From Parachlorella kessleri (taxonomy: Eukaryota; Chlorophyta; Trebouxiophyceae; Chlorellales; Chlorellaceae), in assembly GCA_001598975.1 (NCBI GenBank), contig BBXU01002861.1:1-17589 (forward strand): DNA of 17,589 nucleotides, written 5' to 3'. The notes below the pieces were generated by a model. It was not told where the DNA came from and made no database searches. It saw nothing but the letters and a program-made list of their open reading frames with translations. Numbering within the stretch: position 1 is the stretch's first letter; each line of letters opens with the position of its first letter. A program made the position numbers and the translations under genes. Of the stretch, positions 1 through 9,930 are shown piece by piece.

Positions 1-460
1 TACAAAACATTATCGCAACTCCGTATCATATGAACAGGGGCTTGATGCATCTTGGCGAAGTCAGTGCCCTCAAGTGGAGTCCCGCAGGGGACTCGGGGTT
101 GGGCCTGGTCCACACGGTTGAGATGTCCACGGCACCCATCTTGCCCTGAAACGGCCGCGCACCCCGACCAAGCTGGCCGCCTGCAGCTGCTGCTGCTGTT
201 GCACAACCAAGGCTGGGTGCTACTGCCGCGCAGCAGCACCCACACGCATCCCGCACTGTTCGCCACACCTTGTGGCATCACCACAGCTCCAGTACCAGCC
301 CAGCTCCAATACCAGCCAGCTCCAGTACCAGCCCAGCCCCAGTACCAGCCAGCCGGCGGGCAGGTGAGATGGCACACCACCCGGCTTGCTGAGCACGGGC
401 TGCCTGCCGCCACTACCTCGACGCGCTGGACCCGCTTGCTCCCTGCACACGGTCACAAGG
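1..460. other. 3' flank of the NCA1 homologue
   Basis: No gene is seen here. It is probably the 3' untranslated region of the minus-strand gene that ends at 461, and includes a small tandem repeat (284-349). No TTACA (TGTAA on the minus strand) is present inside the stretch. The first bases, tacaaa, would complete one if the preceding base is t. Confidence 0.5.
284..349. repeat. Short tandem repeat, four units of 16-17 bp
   Basis: The unit is close to cagctccagtaccagcc, with 17- and 16-base versions alternating and one or two base changes per copy. It lies in the probable 3' UTR of the NCA1 homologue. Confidence 0.85.
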
Positions 461-3400
461 TCAGGCAGCTCCCTGGTGCGCAGCAGCCAGGTGCGCCTGC
501 ACGGCGCCCAGCTTGCTGAGCAAGGGCGCCGGCAGGGCGCCGCTTGCCCCGCTGGCGCCTGCGCTTCCGTCGACCCGCTTTGACAGCTCAGCTGCTTCAC
601 AGTTCAGCGCCTGCGCCTCTTCCCGAGCCGCCTGCGAGGGAGGACCCTCCCCTGACGCCTGCAGAAAAAGAAAGGACAGGCGCATGGTGACGGTCTTGCA
701 TACATCTCTCTGCTTACAGGCGCTCATGCAGGCACGTTCATGCAGGCACACCAGCAGCACCCCTGGGGAGGAGCTAAGACACAATGACGCCCTTGGTGTC
801 ATGCACACTGCCCTTGCTCGGGAGGAGCAATGCAGGCGGTGGGAGGGAAGGTGATACCCACAGGGAAGCAACGCGGTGGGCTGCATCACCGGTGGAACTC
901 AAAAGATACCAGGGCGCTGCCAAGCCACTGCTGAGCCAACACGCAAACAACCATGTGTCTGCGAGTCGCCTATGACCCCATCTGCCTACCATGGTCCCCA
1001 CACAACCGACACAGCCGGCCACCCATCCCGTGACGCTCCAGCCCCGCGGGTCACGTGCACCTCCTCTCTTTCATAAGTGGCCGCCATGTGCAGCGACCAC
1101 AGCGTGATCCAGGGTATCGCACCTGGAGGGCATCCGCCACCTTGAGGCATCCCACCGCCACATCCAGTGCCGCCGCGGCCCACTCGGGCTCCGGCCTAGG
1201 CTCCGGCCCCCTGCCGCCGCGCTGTCCCTGCTGGCCACGCTGCGCTTCGTCCTGGGCGTCCAGCGCGGCCTGCAGCCTGCCCCGCCGTACCGCCAGGGAC
1301 TGGCGGTACAAGTCTAGAGCCATGGGCAGGTTGCCTCTCACATGGTGGAGCTCCCCTAGCTTGTTGAGGGTAACTGAGAGTGACTGCTGCGCCTGCAGTC
1401 CGGGGCGAGTGTGGGAGGAGCAGGGGTTGCCTGAAGAAGAAGTGCCACAGCACAGACTGGCAGTGGAATGGACGAGGCCGGACAACTATCAAGTCTTATA
1501 ACAATGCAGTTGCGTAGGCGCTATGCGCGCATTCACGCACACGCACATATACAAAGACACAGAGCTCACCCACGTTGGATCACCTTGCATGATGATCTGT
1601 GTGTGGTGAGCGTTCCGCACAAGCACCAAGCACCCACGCCGGGTGAGCAGAACCCTCCGAGCAGGCAGGAAGCCCACCCTCCTACCCACCTTCACCTACC
1701 CCCCATAGCTAGCTACTTGAGAGCCCCCATCAGCCTGGTGCGCAGGCCCCTCTCGTACGCCTCATCTACTTCCCCCTCCCGCCCTACGGCAGCTCCCGCC
1801 CAGGCAGCCAACCGGGCCACTCCCACGGCAGTTCCCCCATCATTCCCCATCACAAGCGGAGGCACCCGCCCCCGCCCCAAACATGGTCGCCCCCACCCTA
1901 CCTCCTGTGAGCCCCCGGCCCGCTGTAGGTGCTCGGCGCTCTCCTCGTAAAACCCAGCCGCCGCTTCCCAGTCGCCCGCGGCCCGGCAGCAGTCGCCCAG
2001 GCAGCCACACACTGCCCCCAGCCCGCTCAGGACCTGCTGCTGCTGCGGGCTGCTTGCAGCGACGCCGCCAGGTGGCGGACGTTCGTCAGCAGAGCCAGCA
2101 CTGCCAGGCTGCCCGACTGGGGTACCAGAATCTGATGCCGCAGCCTGCCCCTGGCTGTCCAGCTCCCAGAGCAGCCGCTGCCGGCACTGCTCGAACCTGC
2201 GGCAGGGCGTTGCAAGCCGAGCAGGTTGGGGAGCGTCGGGGAACTACTGGGCGCCATGCAGAGGATTGCAGGGGTACAGAGAAAGGTGTGTGTGAGTGTT
2301 TCTGTGTGTGTGGTGGTGGTGGTGGTGGTGAGGGGGGGGGTTTTAAAACAAACAGCAAGTAATCAGTTACACCATGATCAGTTATATGACCTGCGCATAA
2401 AACCCTGCGATTGTGTAGCTCCAAAGTGCCTGAATAGAGAGCTGCGGCCCCACCTGCCCTAGCCCTGTGTGGCTTCAAGGCGCCCAACACATACCTGACA
2501 CTCAGGCCACCACCTCAAGGCACGTACCTGTCTCGTGCGCTGCGCAGGTTGCCGCCGCCCATGGCCCGCAGGCCCAGCTGCAGCAGCAAGCCGCCGGTGG
2601 GGCACGCCGCCGCTCCCAGCTGGAGCAGCAGGTAAGCAAGGGGGAAGGAGGCGTCAGGGGACGCGGCATAGAAAGATGGTCACGGAAGGGGGACGTGACA
2701 CTCTACCTAGCTTGCAGGCAGGTTCCCAGCTCCTGTTGGCAGCCGACGGGTGTGTCCTACCACTCTGTTGATCACTACTTAACACCAGAGCTGGCAAACG
2801 AAGCACATGCCTAGGTTAACTGGCCGATGTCTCGAAGTGCACAATCTGCAGCTGGCAAACCGACCCATGACCTGACGAAAGCCACCACCTCCGTACCGCC
2901 CCAGCGCTCTACGCTACCATCACCAACCATACAACATGGCTCAATTCATAGCAAGCTGCTTCCTGACGCAGCTGGCACCCGCCAAAGTGCTGTCTGATCC
3001 CTTCCTGTCACGTGCATGTCCATCCAAAAAGCAAGCCGTCAAGCATGACACAGCATATGCAGCAGTGATGGCGGCCCCACCTCAGGTGCGCCGGAGGTTT
3101 CTTCCAGGTCACGCAGCGTGGCTGGGTCGTCAGCATGCGACTCAACAAAGTGATCCACCAGCCCTGCACAGCGCACACAGCAGCGCATGGACACAACCTC
3201 CACGAAAGCCACAGCTACAGACTGGCCGGCAACAGCGGAGCTACCGGACCTGCCTCACCCGCCTCCAGCCACTCCAAATGCAGCAGAGTCCTGCACAAGT
3301 CTGACGCAACTGCGGGTGCATCTCTCCCAGCCCCAGGCTCCTGTGCCCACTACATCGCCCCCGCACAGCAGGGCAATGCATAGGACAGAGGGAGGAAAGA

Positions 3401-4675
3401 AGGGCACAAACCCACTTTGTATCTCAGGGTCAGGCTCCGTGCCAACTATGTCAGCCCCACACAGCGGGCAGTCTTCGAACCGCTCGATGCAGCCGGAGCA
3501 GAAGCGGTGGCCGCAGGAGGTGCTCACGACACAGTCATGGAGCAGCGACCTGCGCTCAAAAGCAGGGCCACAGTGGGTGTGCTCGCAACACAGGAAGTTA
3601 TGCAGTGACCTGTGAACACCCAGGGGGCGCCAAGGGGGGCCCCCATGGAAAAGGAAACAGGTGCGGACGGCGCCGGAGCGGCAAGGGTGGGACACCCTAC
3701 ATACTCTGACGGTTGCTGGGGCGCCTCAGACGGTGAGAAGAAAGCAAAGCGATTTTACACTGGTGACATCAAGAGCGCCTACAAGCACTCCAGCACATTC
3801 CACAAACCCAAATCCTTTACCCTCCTCATGCGACAGGGAAATGTGACAGAGCTGAAGAAGGCACTGTGACACCATGCACCCGACCCGCGCCCCTGAGCGC
3901 CCTGGGCAGCCCCGAGGCCCCACTCACAACACCCCATAACAACCAACCACCACATCGCCTACAGCTGTAGCCCCACTCAAATCCACCCTGCACCCTCCAC
4001 CACCACTTGCCTGCACAGCACGCAGTGCAGCTCAGTCATGCGTGGGCCCAGCGCTCCACCCCCAAAGCCCAAGGGGCACACCGCAGGGCCCCTGAAATCC
4101 CCAGCGGCCTCCCCAATGCCGGTATCAGCGGCCGCCTCTTGCTGCGCCTGCTGCTGCTGTGTATGTGCTGCGGCCCTGCTGTGCTGTGCCAAGGGTGGCA
4201 CGCCGTCAATCGTGTCGGCCAAGCTGTCGCTGTTGGCCTGCTGGTGCGGGCCCCCTGCCACCGGGGCGGCTGCGGTGGTGGCACTGTCAGCTGCGGATCC
4301 ATGGCCAAAGGGGCACCTGCCAGCCCCATTAGCAGGTGGCGCTGCCGCCGCCCCAGCAGCAGCACCACTTGCAGCGGCTGCAGTAGGGGCAGCGGGCTTT
4401 GGCCCGGCCTTCCCATGGCCAAAGGGGCACCCTGTCGCCGGCGACGATGGTGCAGGGCTGTGCTCTGCAGCCAGGGGGCGGGGTCCTACGGTGAGCTACA
4501 GAGCTTGCAGGAAGGAAAGCGAGAGCATGCAAAGCCTCTCGTAGACCCTCCACAGGGCCTCACCTTGCACTGGGTGCTGGCCCTGCAAAGCGCCATCTGC
4601 TGCTCCATCTGCCAGCACGGAATGCTCAGATGGTGGAGGGGCTGCACCCCAAAGATGTTTGAACGGGCAGCTCAT
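461..4675 (-). CDS. NCA1: NCA1 homologue: Cys-Pro motif, RING-finger and TPR protein, catalase-activity factor
   Basis: Eight exons on the minus strand: 4675-4564, 4485-4011, 3549-3416, 3163-3081, 2619-2528, 2196-1902, 1392-1123, 658-461. All phases agree, giving 552 aa and a TGA at 463-461. The start ATG gives MSCPFK. Cys-Pro motifs lie at about residues 3, 57, 95 (both CPFGHG) and 174 (CPLGFG). A C3HC4 RING follows: C192/C195, C208-x-H210, C213/C216, C223/C226, ending in CPLCGADI as in plant NCA1. TPR-like helices lie at about 353-393 (LGDCCRAAGDWEAA) and 400-435 (SVTLNKLGEL), then LDVAVGCLKVAD. The domain order matches Arabidopsis NCA1 (about 408 aa), which is needed for catalase activity; the extra length here is Ala/Gly- and Gln-rich linkers. 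Introns are 78, 461, 252, 461, 331, 509 and 464 nt. Intron 2 is GC-AG. Intron 5 carries GT repeats. A short missed exon between exons 4 and 5 cannot be excluded. Family call firm, exact ends less so. Confidence 0.92.
2283..2340. repeat. GT/GGT-rich simple repeat in intron 5 of the NCA1 homologue
   Basis: Runs of gt, then repeated ggt, then a run of g. It lies inside the 331-nt intron 2197-2527 and has no sign of coding. Confidence 0.85.
3550..4010 (-). other. Probable GC-AG intron (intron 2 of the NCA1 homologue)
   Basis: The donor reads CAG|GCAAGT and the acceptor GCGCAG|GTCG. Joining them gives CVLCRSLLHD, which aligns without gaps to the RING start of plant NCA1. The nearest GT donor, three bases further on, would add two residues and break the phase with the same acceptor. 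A plus-strand reading frame at 3612-3869 lies within this intron. Confidence 0.75.
4301..4431. repeat. Two copies of a 17-bp unit encoding CPFGHG
   Basis: The plus-strand sequence ccatggccaaaggggca occurs at about 4299-4315 and again at about 4413-4429, 114 bp (38 codons) apart and in frame. Each copy encodes a CPFGHG motif on the minus strand. Confidence 0.8.
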
Positions 4676-4996
4676 ACTAAAGCAAGGGCCTCGCAGTGAC
4701 TGCAAGCCAGGATTCCTGGGAGGTCAGGGAGTCCCGGGTGTAGGATGTTGCCCGTGGACAATGCAGTGCAAGTAAACTTAGTGGTTGCAGATCACAACAG
4801 TACAACTTGCATTCCGACTCTGAACGCTCACTTTGAAGGCAAGGGCACGTCTCTCTAAAGGCGAGGCGGGGCCAGCTCAGACCAGGGCGCAAATTGCAAA
4901 TCCATTAGGGAGGGCCTGCCATCAGCTGCATCGATACCTGTATCAATGTTTGTGAGTATCTCGTTCTGAGTTGGAGCTCCGTTACGATCAGGCGCC
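4676..4996. promoter_or_regulatory. 321-bp divergent intergenic region
   Basis: It separates the start codons of the NCA1 homologue (minus) and the FSH1-type hydrolase (plus), so it must hold both 5' UTRs and both promoters. I see no convincing TATA box and no long open frame. Confidence 0.7.
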
Positions 4997-7037
4997 ATGC
5001 CTCGAAAACTCAAGCTTCTCGCAACTCACAGCTTCAGGACCAGCGCTGCAATATTCAAGGAGCAGGCAAGGGCGTTATTAAGCTTGCTCCCATCCGCCAG
5101 ATGGCCAGGCACGCCAGGGTGTGCATCAGCAGATCATACAGTCCCTTGACTATTTCTACTTGCAGATGGCCAGGGCTGGGCTTGACGCTGCGATTGCAGA
5201 CCTTGTGGAGATAACATACATAGGTACAGAAAGCCTGCCAGCTAAAGCTGCCTCCCGCACTCCAACCAGCATGCTGGTGGCCTTGGGAGCTCGTGCTGCG
5301 ACGCATATCATGCGGGAACTGCGCGGCAGACTGCGGGTGTCATACTTCATCATGATAATGTGCTGGTTTGCAGATGCCCCAAATCCTGCAAGCGGCCCTA
5401 TACCTGCGGACGTCGCCCCCTATTTTGAGGGGCCCTATTACGAGTGGTGAGCAAGTATTAAAGGTCTCCCCAACTTGAGCGTGGGACTTGCCCGTGCTGT
5501 TGTACCACACGGTATGGGTACCAATGGCATGGGTGACGGGTCTCGCCTGCCCCTGAAGGCGAGTCGGACCCGGGAGGTGCAGACATCCCCCCGAGCTATG
5601 CTGCCAGGTGCTAGAGCCTGCCAGACCTGGCTGGCTTGTGCACTTGTACACAGTGGTAAAGTTCAACCTTCACTCTCAGTTCGCGCTACTGCCACCACTT
5701 ACAGGCACCGCATGTGAGCATCCACCGCAGGTGGAACGCCCACAAGGACGAGGCGGGGGAGGGCTGGCTGTATGAAGGCTACGAGAAGACAATAACGTTG
5801 CTGCAGGATGTTGTGCGGCTCCATGGGCCGTTTGATGGAGTCATGGGATTCTCACAGGTAGGGCCGGTTGAGGGGTAAGAGAGCTATGGTGGGTTGGGTG
5901 TGCAAGCTTATTGCGTGGTGTGCCTTCCGGCTTCAGTGCATAGCACCCTTGGGCAGATGATGTATCCAAGTGCTTGCTGCACGGCACGTGGCCGCATTGG
6001 ACAACACCTGGGCTGCTGACGCTGTTAGTTTGGCTCCTGCAGGGCGCTGCGGTTGCATCACTGCTGGCGGGCATGCAGCGCAGCGGACGGTTACTGAAGG
6101 ATCAGCCTCTGCTGCGCTTCTGTGTGCTGTTTGCGGGCATCAAGTGAGCGCGCCACCCGTGGTCTTGGAAGCAGGGCATGCCCCGCTTCTTGAGTAGCTG
6201 CTCTTCTCTTGGCTACAAGCTGCCCACTCGATGTTGATGACTAATGTTGCAAGGCCTTGCCACAGGGCTGTGCCTGTTCCCCTGTGGCCGAAACCTGGAA
6301 AGGCACCCCCCAGCCAGTGTCCCAGCATGCATTCATTGTCACCACACTGCAGCAGTACTTCTGCAGCAGTACTAGTTTGTGCATGCGGTTCAGCTGGCTG
6401 ACTGACATGGTGGTGCAGGATACGGTCCAAGGTGCGGGGGGACGAAGGGGAGGTGGACTGCATTAGCGAGATTTATGAGGGCATGCGGAGCTGCCCTTCC
6501 CTGCACATCATAGGAGCGCGCGATCCCATCAAGAGGGTGAGTGACACCGTGATGTTTGTGCAGGGCATGCGTACAGGCTGCCACAAGCCAGTGTAAGCCA
6601 CCTCAACCATGCCTCCGCCCACCCAAAACACATCTGTGCCTTTTGAGATCTGCGTACTTCCGAGCATGATAGCCCGCCCATTGTATTTGCCGGAGCTGCG
6701 GTGCTACTCTGCTTGACTGATTCGGGAGTCAGCTGGTGCCTTGCGTGTGTCTGTGCAGATGACCAATGACTTGATTGCCTCGTTCGACAACCCAGTTGTC
6801 ATCGACCATGTCAAGGGTAAGGTCATGATGCTGGCCTCACACCTGGCATGCTTGCTCGTGACACACCTGATTTGCACCCTGCCACATACCTGCCCCGCAC
6901 ACTGGTATGGCAACACGAAACTCGCTGACAGCAAAGCACACTGCGGTGCAGGCCATGTCATCCCGGCCCTCCAGGGGCCTGACCTGCAGCGATTTAGAGC
7001 CTTCCTAGAGTCACAGTCGCAGGAAAGCTCCTTGTGA
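4997..7037 (+). CDS. FSH1/OVCA2-family serine hydrolase (alpha/beta hydrolase)
   Basis: Eight exons: 4997-5065, 5166-5223, 5374-5446, 5731-5857, 6043-6143, 6419-6536, 6759-6816, 6952-7037. The phases join exactly to give 229 aa. Family marks in order: an N-terminal strand followed by SFRTSAAIF (the family has HGFR-type sequence here), ITYIDAPNPASG, EGWLYEGYEKT, the nucleophile elbow GFSQGAAV with Ser108, LFAGIK, HIIGARDPIK with the probable acid Asp178, and GHVIPAL with His203. The length is typical of the family. These are small esterase-like enzymes, usually cytosolic; the substrate cannot be read from sequence. The ATG at 4997 puts the first strand directly at the N-terminus, with no obvious targeting peptide. 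Intron 1 (5066-5165) appears to be GC-AG. Reading through it reaches a stop, so it must be removed. No TGTAA was found downstream before the next gene. Confidence 0.92.
5066..5165 (+). other. Probable GC-AG intron (intron 1 of the FSH1-type hydrolase)
   Basis: Donor CAG|GCAAGG, acceptor TTGCAG|ATGG, 100 nt, phase 0. The join gives IFKEQMARAGLDAAI, with the spacing expected between the first strand and the DAPN strand of the family. Without splicing the frame ends at a TGA near 5148. Confidence 0.72.
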
Positions 7038-7588
7038 TACTGTCGCCCAGCGTACTATTGTATGACCTGGCAGCAGTCTCTTTGTGCGTAACCTGTATCT
7101 GCCTTACCCACTATGCCTGCACTTCGTGTGCCTTAAAACTGAGACTGAGCTCGTGAATCTCCTGGTGATCCTTGCGCGTTGACTCTACATTTTTGTACCT
7201 GGGTCCAGACTGCCTCACCTACTTGTGTATGTATGGGTTTTGTACTTCTGTGAGCCAGTGGCTTCTTGTTACTCCTAGTATGCGAGCTGCCCAGCAAGTG
7301 CTGGACTAGCATGTGAAGGGGTCGTGGTAGTGGCGCATGCCTCTCCTTGTTGCTTGGAAACTATGGTTGCCCTTCGCGTGCACACAGCGCAGACAGAGCG
7401 CAGATAAATGTGCAGATAATCTTTTGCACAAGAGCGCCGGCGCGCTGAGCCTGCTGAGGATGTGCTGAACAGGGCGGTGCACCAACTCCTTGCTATTCTA
7501 CGCCTATCTGTGGATGCACTTCGCAAGTGAAGTAAGATATTCAGGGGTGGGGATTGGGTAAAGCCGCGGGCCGCCTGCTCTCAGCCAG
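7038..7588. other. Intergenic region between two plus-strand genes
   Basis: It holds the 3' UTR of the hydrolase and the promoter of the next gene. No TGTAA is present; tgcgtaac near 7084 and two tttgtac sites are the nearest poly(A)-like strings. I see no supported gene. Confidence 0.6.
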
Positions 7589-9586
7589 ATGGACCCATCC
7601 GTGGACTATGCGGAGTACCTGCGGCAGAAATACCAGCTGGGGGAGGTGTGTCTTTCCGTTGGAAAGCGTTGCGGTGGGCGGCGAAGTCGCAACTTGCACT
7701 GAGATGCGAGCCGCTGCTCGTTGCAGATGGCACAGGAGGAGGGCTACGAGCGGCCTAGCACGGCAGACTTCAGCGAATTCACAAAGGAGTCAGATGTAAG
7801 TGACAACCCTTGCCCACGCTGCTGCTTGCCAAGCTCAACCTGTTCCCACAGCTAGCTGTTGGCACCCTGCAGCTATATGTGGAGCGAAGACCCGCACAGC
7901 GTCCCAGAACCAGCAGCAGCAGCAATCTTTCAAATGCGGAGCGACTATCACGAAATAAGGCAGCTAAGAAAGCGGTCACCGGTAGGCCATCGAGTCCTCC
8001 ACCTGCGGATGGCCTGAAATTGCTTTGCGCACCCTTGCGCAGCTACGCTACTGATGGCAATAATAATAATAATACTGATGGTAATAGCACAGAAAGCCTC
8101 GGGAAGTGTGCTCGCTGTTGCTCTGCAGATGTTACCACATACAATCACATAAGCAATCTTTATCACCTCAACCGCCGCATACAGGAGATGCACAACAAGA
8201 GCGGTGAGGTCGAAACCCAACACTTGGAAAGAAAGCAATCTCCTCTTGCCTTTCGTGCCTGACATGCACCCTCTCTCACTAAGGCTGGTGCAGGACGCAA
8301 GGGCTACTCTATGCCAGGTCGAGTGGGAACGGTGGATGCCGCAGAGCTGGGGAGCGTGGGCGACAGGCCGGCCTGGGATTCGCGGCCTGGCACAGGGAGC
8401 TCAGCCTGCTCAGGATCCCGACCTGGTACTGCTAGCACTCCTAGGTCAGTCCGCTGGACACCTGTATGTCACATGACACAACTGGCCCAGTGGGACATGG
8501 TGTCCGGCGCAACGGTCACCAGGGAGGGCATAGCATCATAACTCCTGCACTATTGCCCAGCTCGCGTCCTACATGCCTTGTGCGTAGTGCTGCTTTACAA
8601 TAAGACACCATTCTGGCTCTGCAGGATTGCAGGAGCACCAAACAGCCCGCCAAGCCCACACCGGCCAATGTCTGCTCCATCTCCATTCCGGCAAAACCCC
8701 CTATTTCCACCCGCGGGTGGTGGTGGTCGTGCCACGCAGCGACAGCAGCAGCAGCAGCAGCGGCAACCACAGCGCCCAGCTACAAGTTTGGAAAGCTGGG
8801 GCTGTGATGGCGATGGCAGCGGCAGAAGCAGCAGCTTGGCAGAGCCGCCGGTAGCCCCAGTGGCCAGCTTCACTGAGCGACGCATCAAGAACACAGCCCA
8901 GGTGATTCTCTTTAAAGACGGTTTGAGAGCTGCCATGGATGCGAGCCAGCCACCCTGGAGGAGCTTGGGGTCATACAAGTAGGACTGAGGGCGTGCTGCA
9001 GCAATTGATGGCCTTCCATAGTACCTGACGTCGATGGTTGCGCTGCTACGAATACTGGCACATCAAGCACTGTACTGTCATTGGTGCAGTCCCTGAAGAC
9101 TGCGATCCTCAATGAGATCATTGAGAACCGGATATATGAGGAGAAGCGGCTGAAGCAGCTCTTCCGCAGCTACATGAAGCTCAACTCAGGTGCTGCATGG
9201 GTCTGATGCCACAGTGGAGCGGTACCCAATCACGGTAGCCTCATAGCATGAATATAAACATACCGTCGCCGGAACTCTCTCACATTTTAAGCTTTGCGGC
9301 GCTTCCTTGGACGCTGGATTGGTTGAGATATATAGTTAAATCATGCTGCTTAGTATGATTGATGGCTTAGCGTCCATGCTGATTTGATTGATGCAGGCGA
9401 AGCGTTCTATCCCACACTTTGCTCAGTGATCGAGGACCTTCGGCAGGAGCTGGATGTTAAGTGAGAGCCATGCTGAGGGGCAGAACTCTTTCAGTAGGCC
9501 ACGACCGGGTGGACCGTGACATGTGACCGACTCGATTCTTGCTTTTCAACAACTTTTTTTCCCGCAGATTAGCAGGGCAGGGCTGA
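7589..9586 (+). CDS. Unrecognised protein with low-complexity middle and helical C-terminal domain, possibly SPATA7-like
   Basis: The best consistent model has eight exons: 7589-7645, 7727-7795, 7852-8203, 8294-8444, 8625-8901, 9090-9189, 9397-9460 and 9568-9586, giving 362 aa. It starts MDPSVDYAEYLRQKYQLGE, followed by an acidic stretch (GYERPSTADFSEFTKESD). A helical segment (NHISNLYHLNRRIQEMHNK) comes next. Then there is a Ser/Pro/Gly-rich part with two SRPGT motifs and a Gln run near 8743-8760. The last 60 residues (NEIIENRIYEEKRLKQLFRSY, then IEDLRQELDV) look like a folded helical domain. Their spacing recalls the C-terminal part of SPATA7, a connecting-cilium protein; that is a weak match by eye. 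The exon at 7852-8203 is uncertain because another frame (7856-7981) also reads well. The last intron could be retained, ending the protein at TGA 9462-9464, but the acceptor at 9567 has a strong T/C tract. Confidence 0.72.
8743..8760 (+). repeat. (CAG)n run coding for Gln
   Basis: Six CAG codons in the low-complexity part of the gene at 7589-9586. A (TAA)n-type run also occurs at about 8058-8073. Confidence 0.85.
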
Positions 9587-9671
9587 TTATAAACTGGGGG
9601 ACTTATTCATATGTGTACATCTGGTCAACGACCAGCATTTTGAGGGGCCAGTCAGTCTCTGCCCCCGGGTG

Positions 9672-9690
9672 TAGGGGCCTGTGACCCCTA
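9672..9690. other. Inverted repeat, 6-bp stem
   Basis: TAGGGG, a 7-base loop, then CCCCTA. It lies in the probable 3' UTR of the upstream gene. Confidence 0.6.
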
Positions 9691-9714
9691 GCAGGCAATC
9701 ACCCAGGCTCTCCG

Positions 9715-9731
9715 TCTGTCGAACGGACAGA
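9715..9731. other. Inverted repeat, 6-bp stem
   Basis: TCTGTC, loop GAACG, then GACAGA. An alternative overlapping pairing is TCCGT with ACGGA. Confidence 0.6.
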
Positions 9732-9861
9732 AGGAGGTAGGAAGGACACTTGCGGTTAGGTGGTGCAGGGTACTCCTGATAGTTTGGTTGTGGGGCTGAG
9801 CAGTGACATGTCGTGCACCATACCTGTATTGTTGAGACAACAACTTCAAGGTTTACTCTTT

Positions 9862-9881
9862 ATGGTATGTAAAATTACCAT
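9862..9881 (+). promoter_or_regulatory. TGTAA poly(A) signal in a hairpin loop
   Basis: ATGGTA and TACCAT form a perfect 6-bp stem. The 8-base loop between them starts with TGTAA (9868-9872), the usual chlorophyte poly(A) signal. It lies 282 bases after the stop of the gene ending at 9586, a reasonable 3' UTR length. Confidence 0.6.
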
Positions 9882-9930
9882 GCCAGGAAGCCGGGGTGCC
9901 TAGAACAGTTCCATTCGAATGCACACGCTC

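Noticed and set aside
284..349. Array that could be mistaken for a CRISPR repeat
   Set aside because: Units are contiguous with no unique spacers; it is an ordinary short tandem repeat.
4007..4699. 230-aa plus-strand open frame
   Set aside because: It is antisense to exons 1 and 2 of the NCA1 homologue; the minus strand gives the phase-consistent family match.
7275..7526. Minus-strand open frame in the intergenic region
   Set aside because: Arg/Ser-rich chance frame with no recognisable motif and no splice partners.
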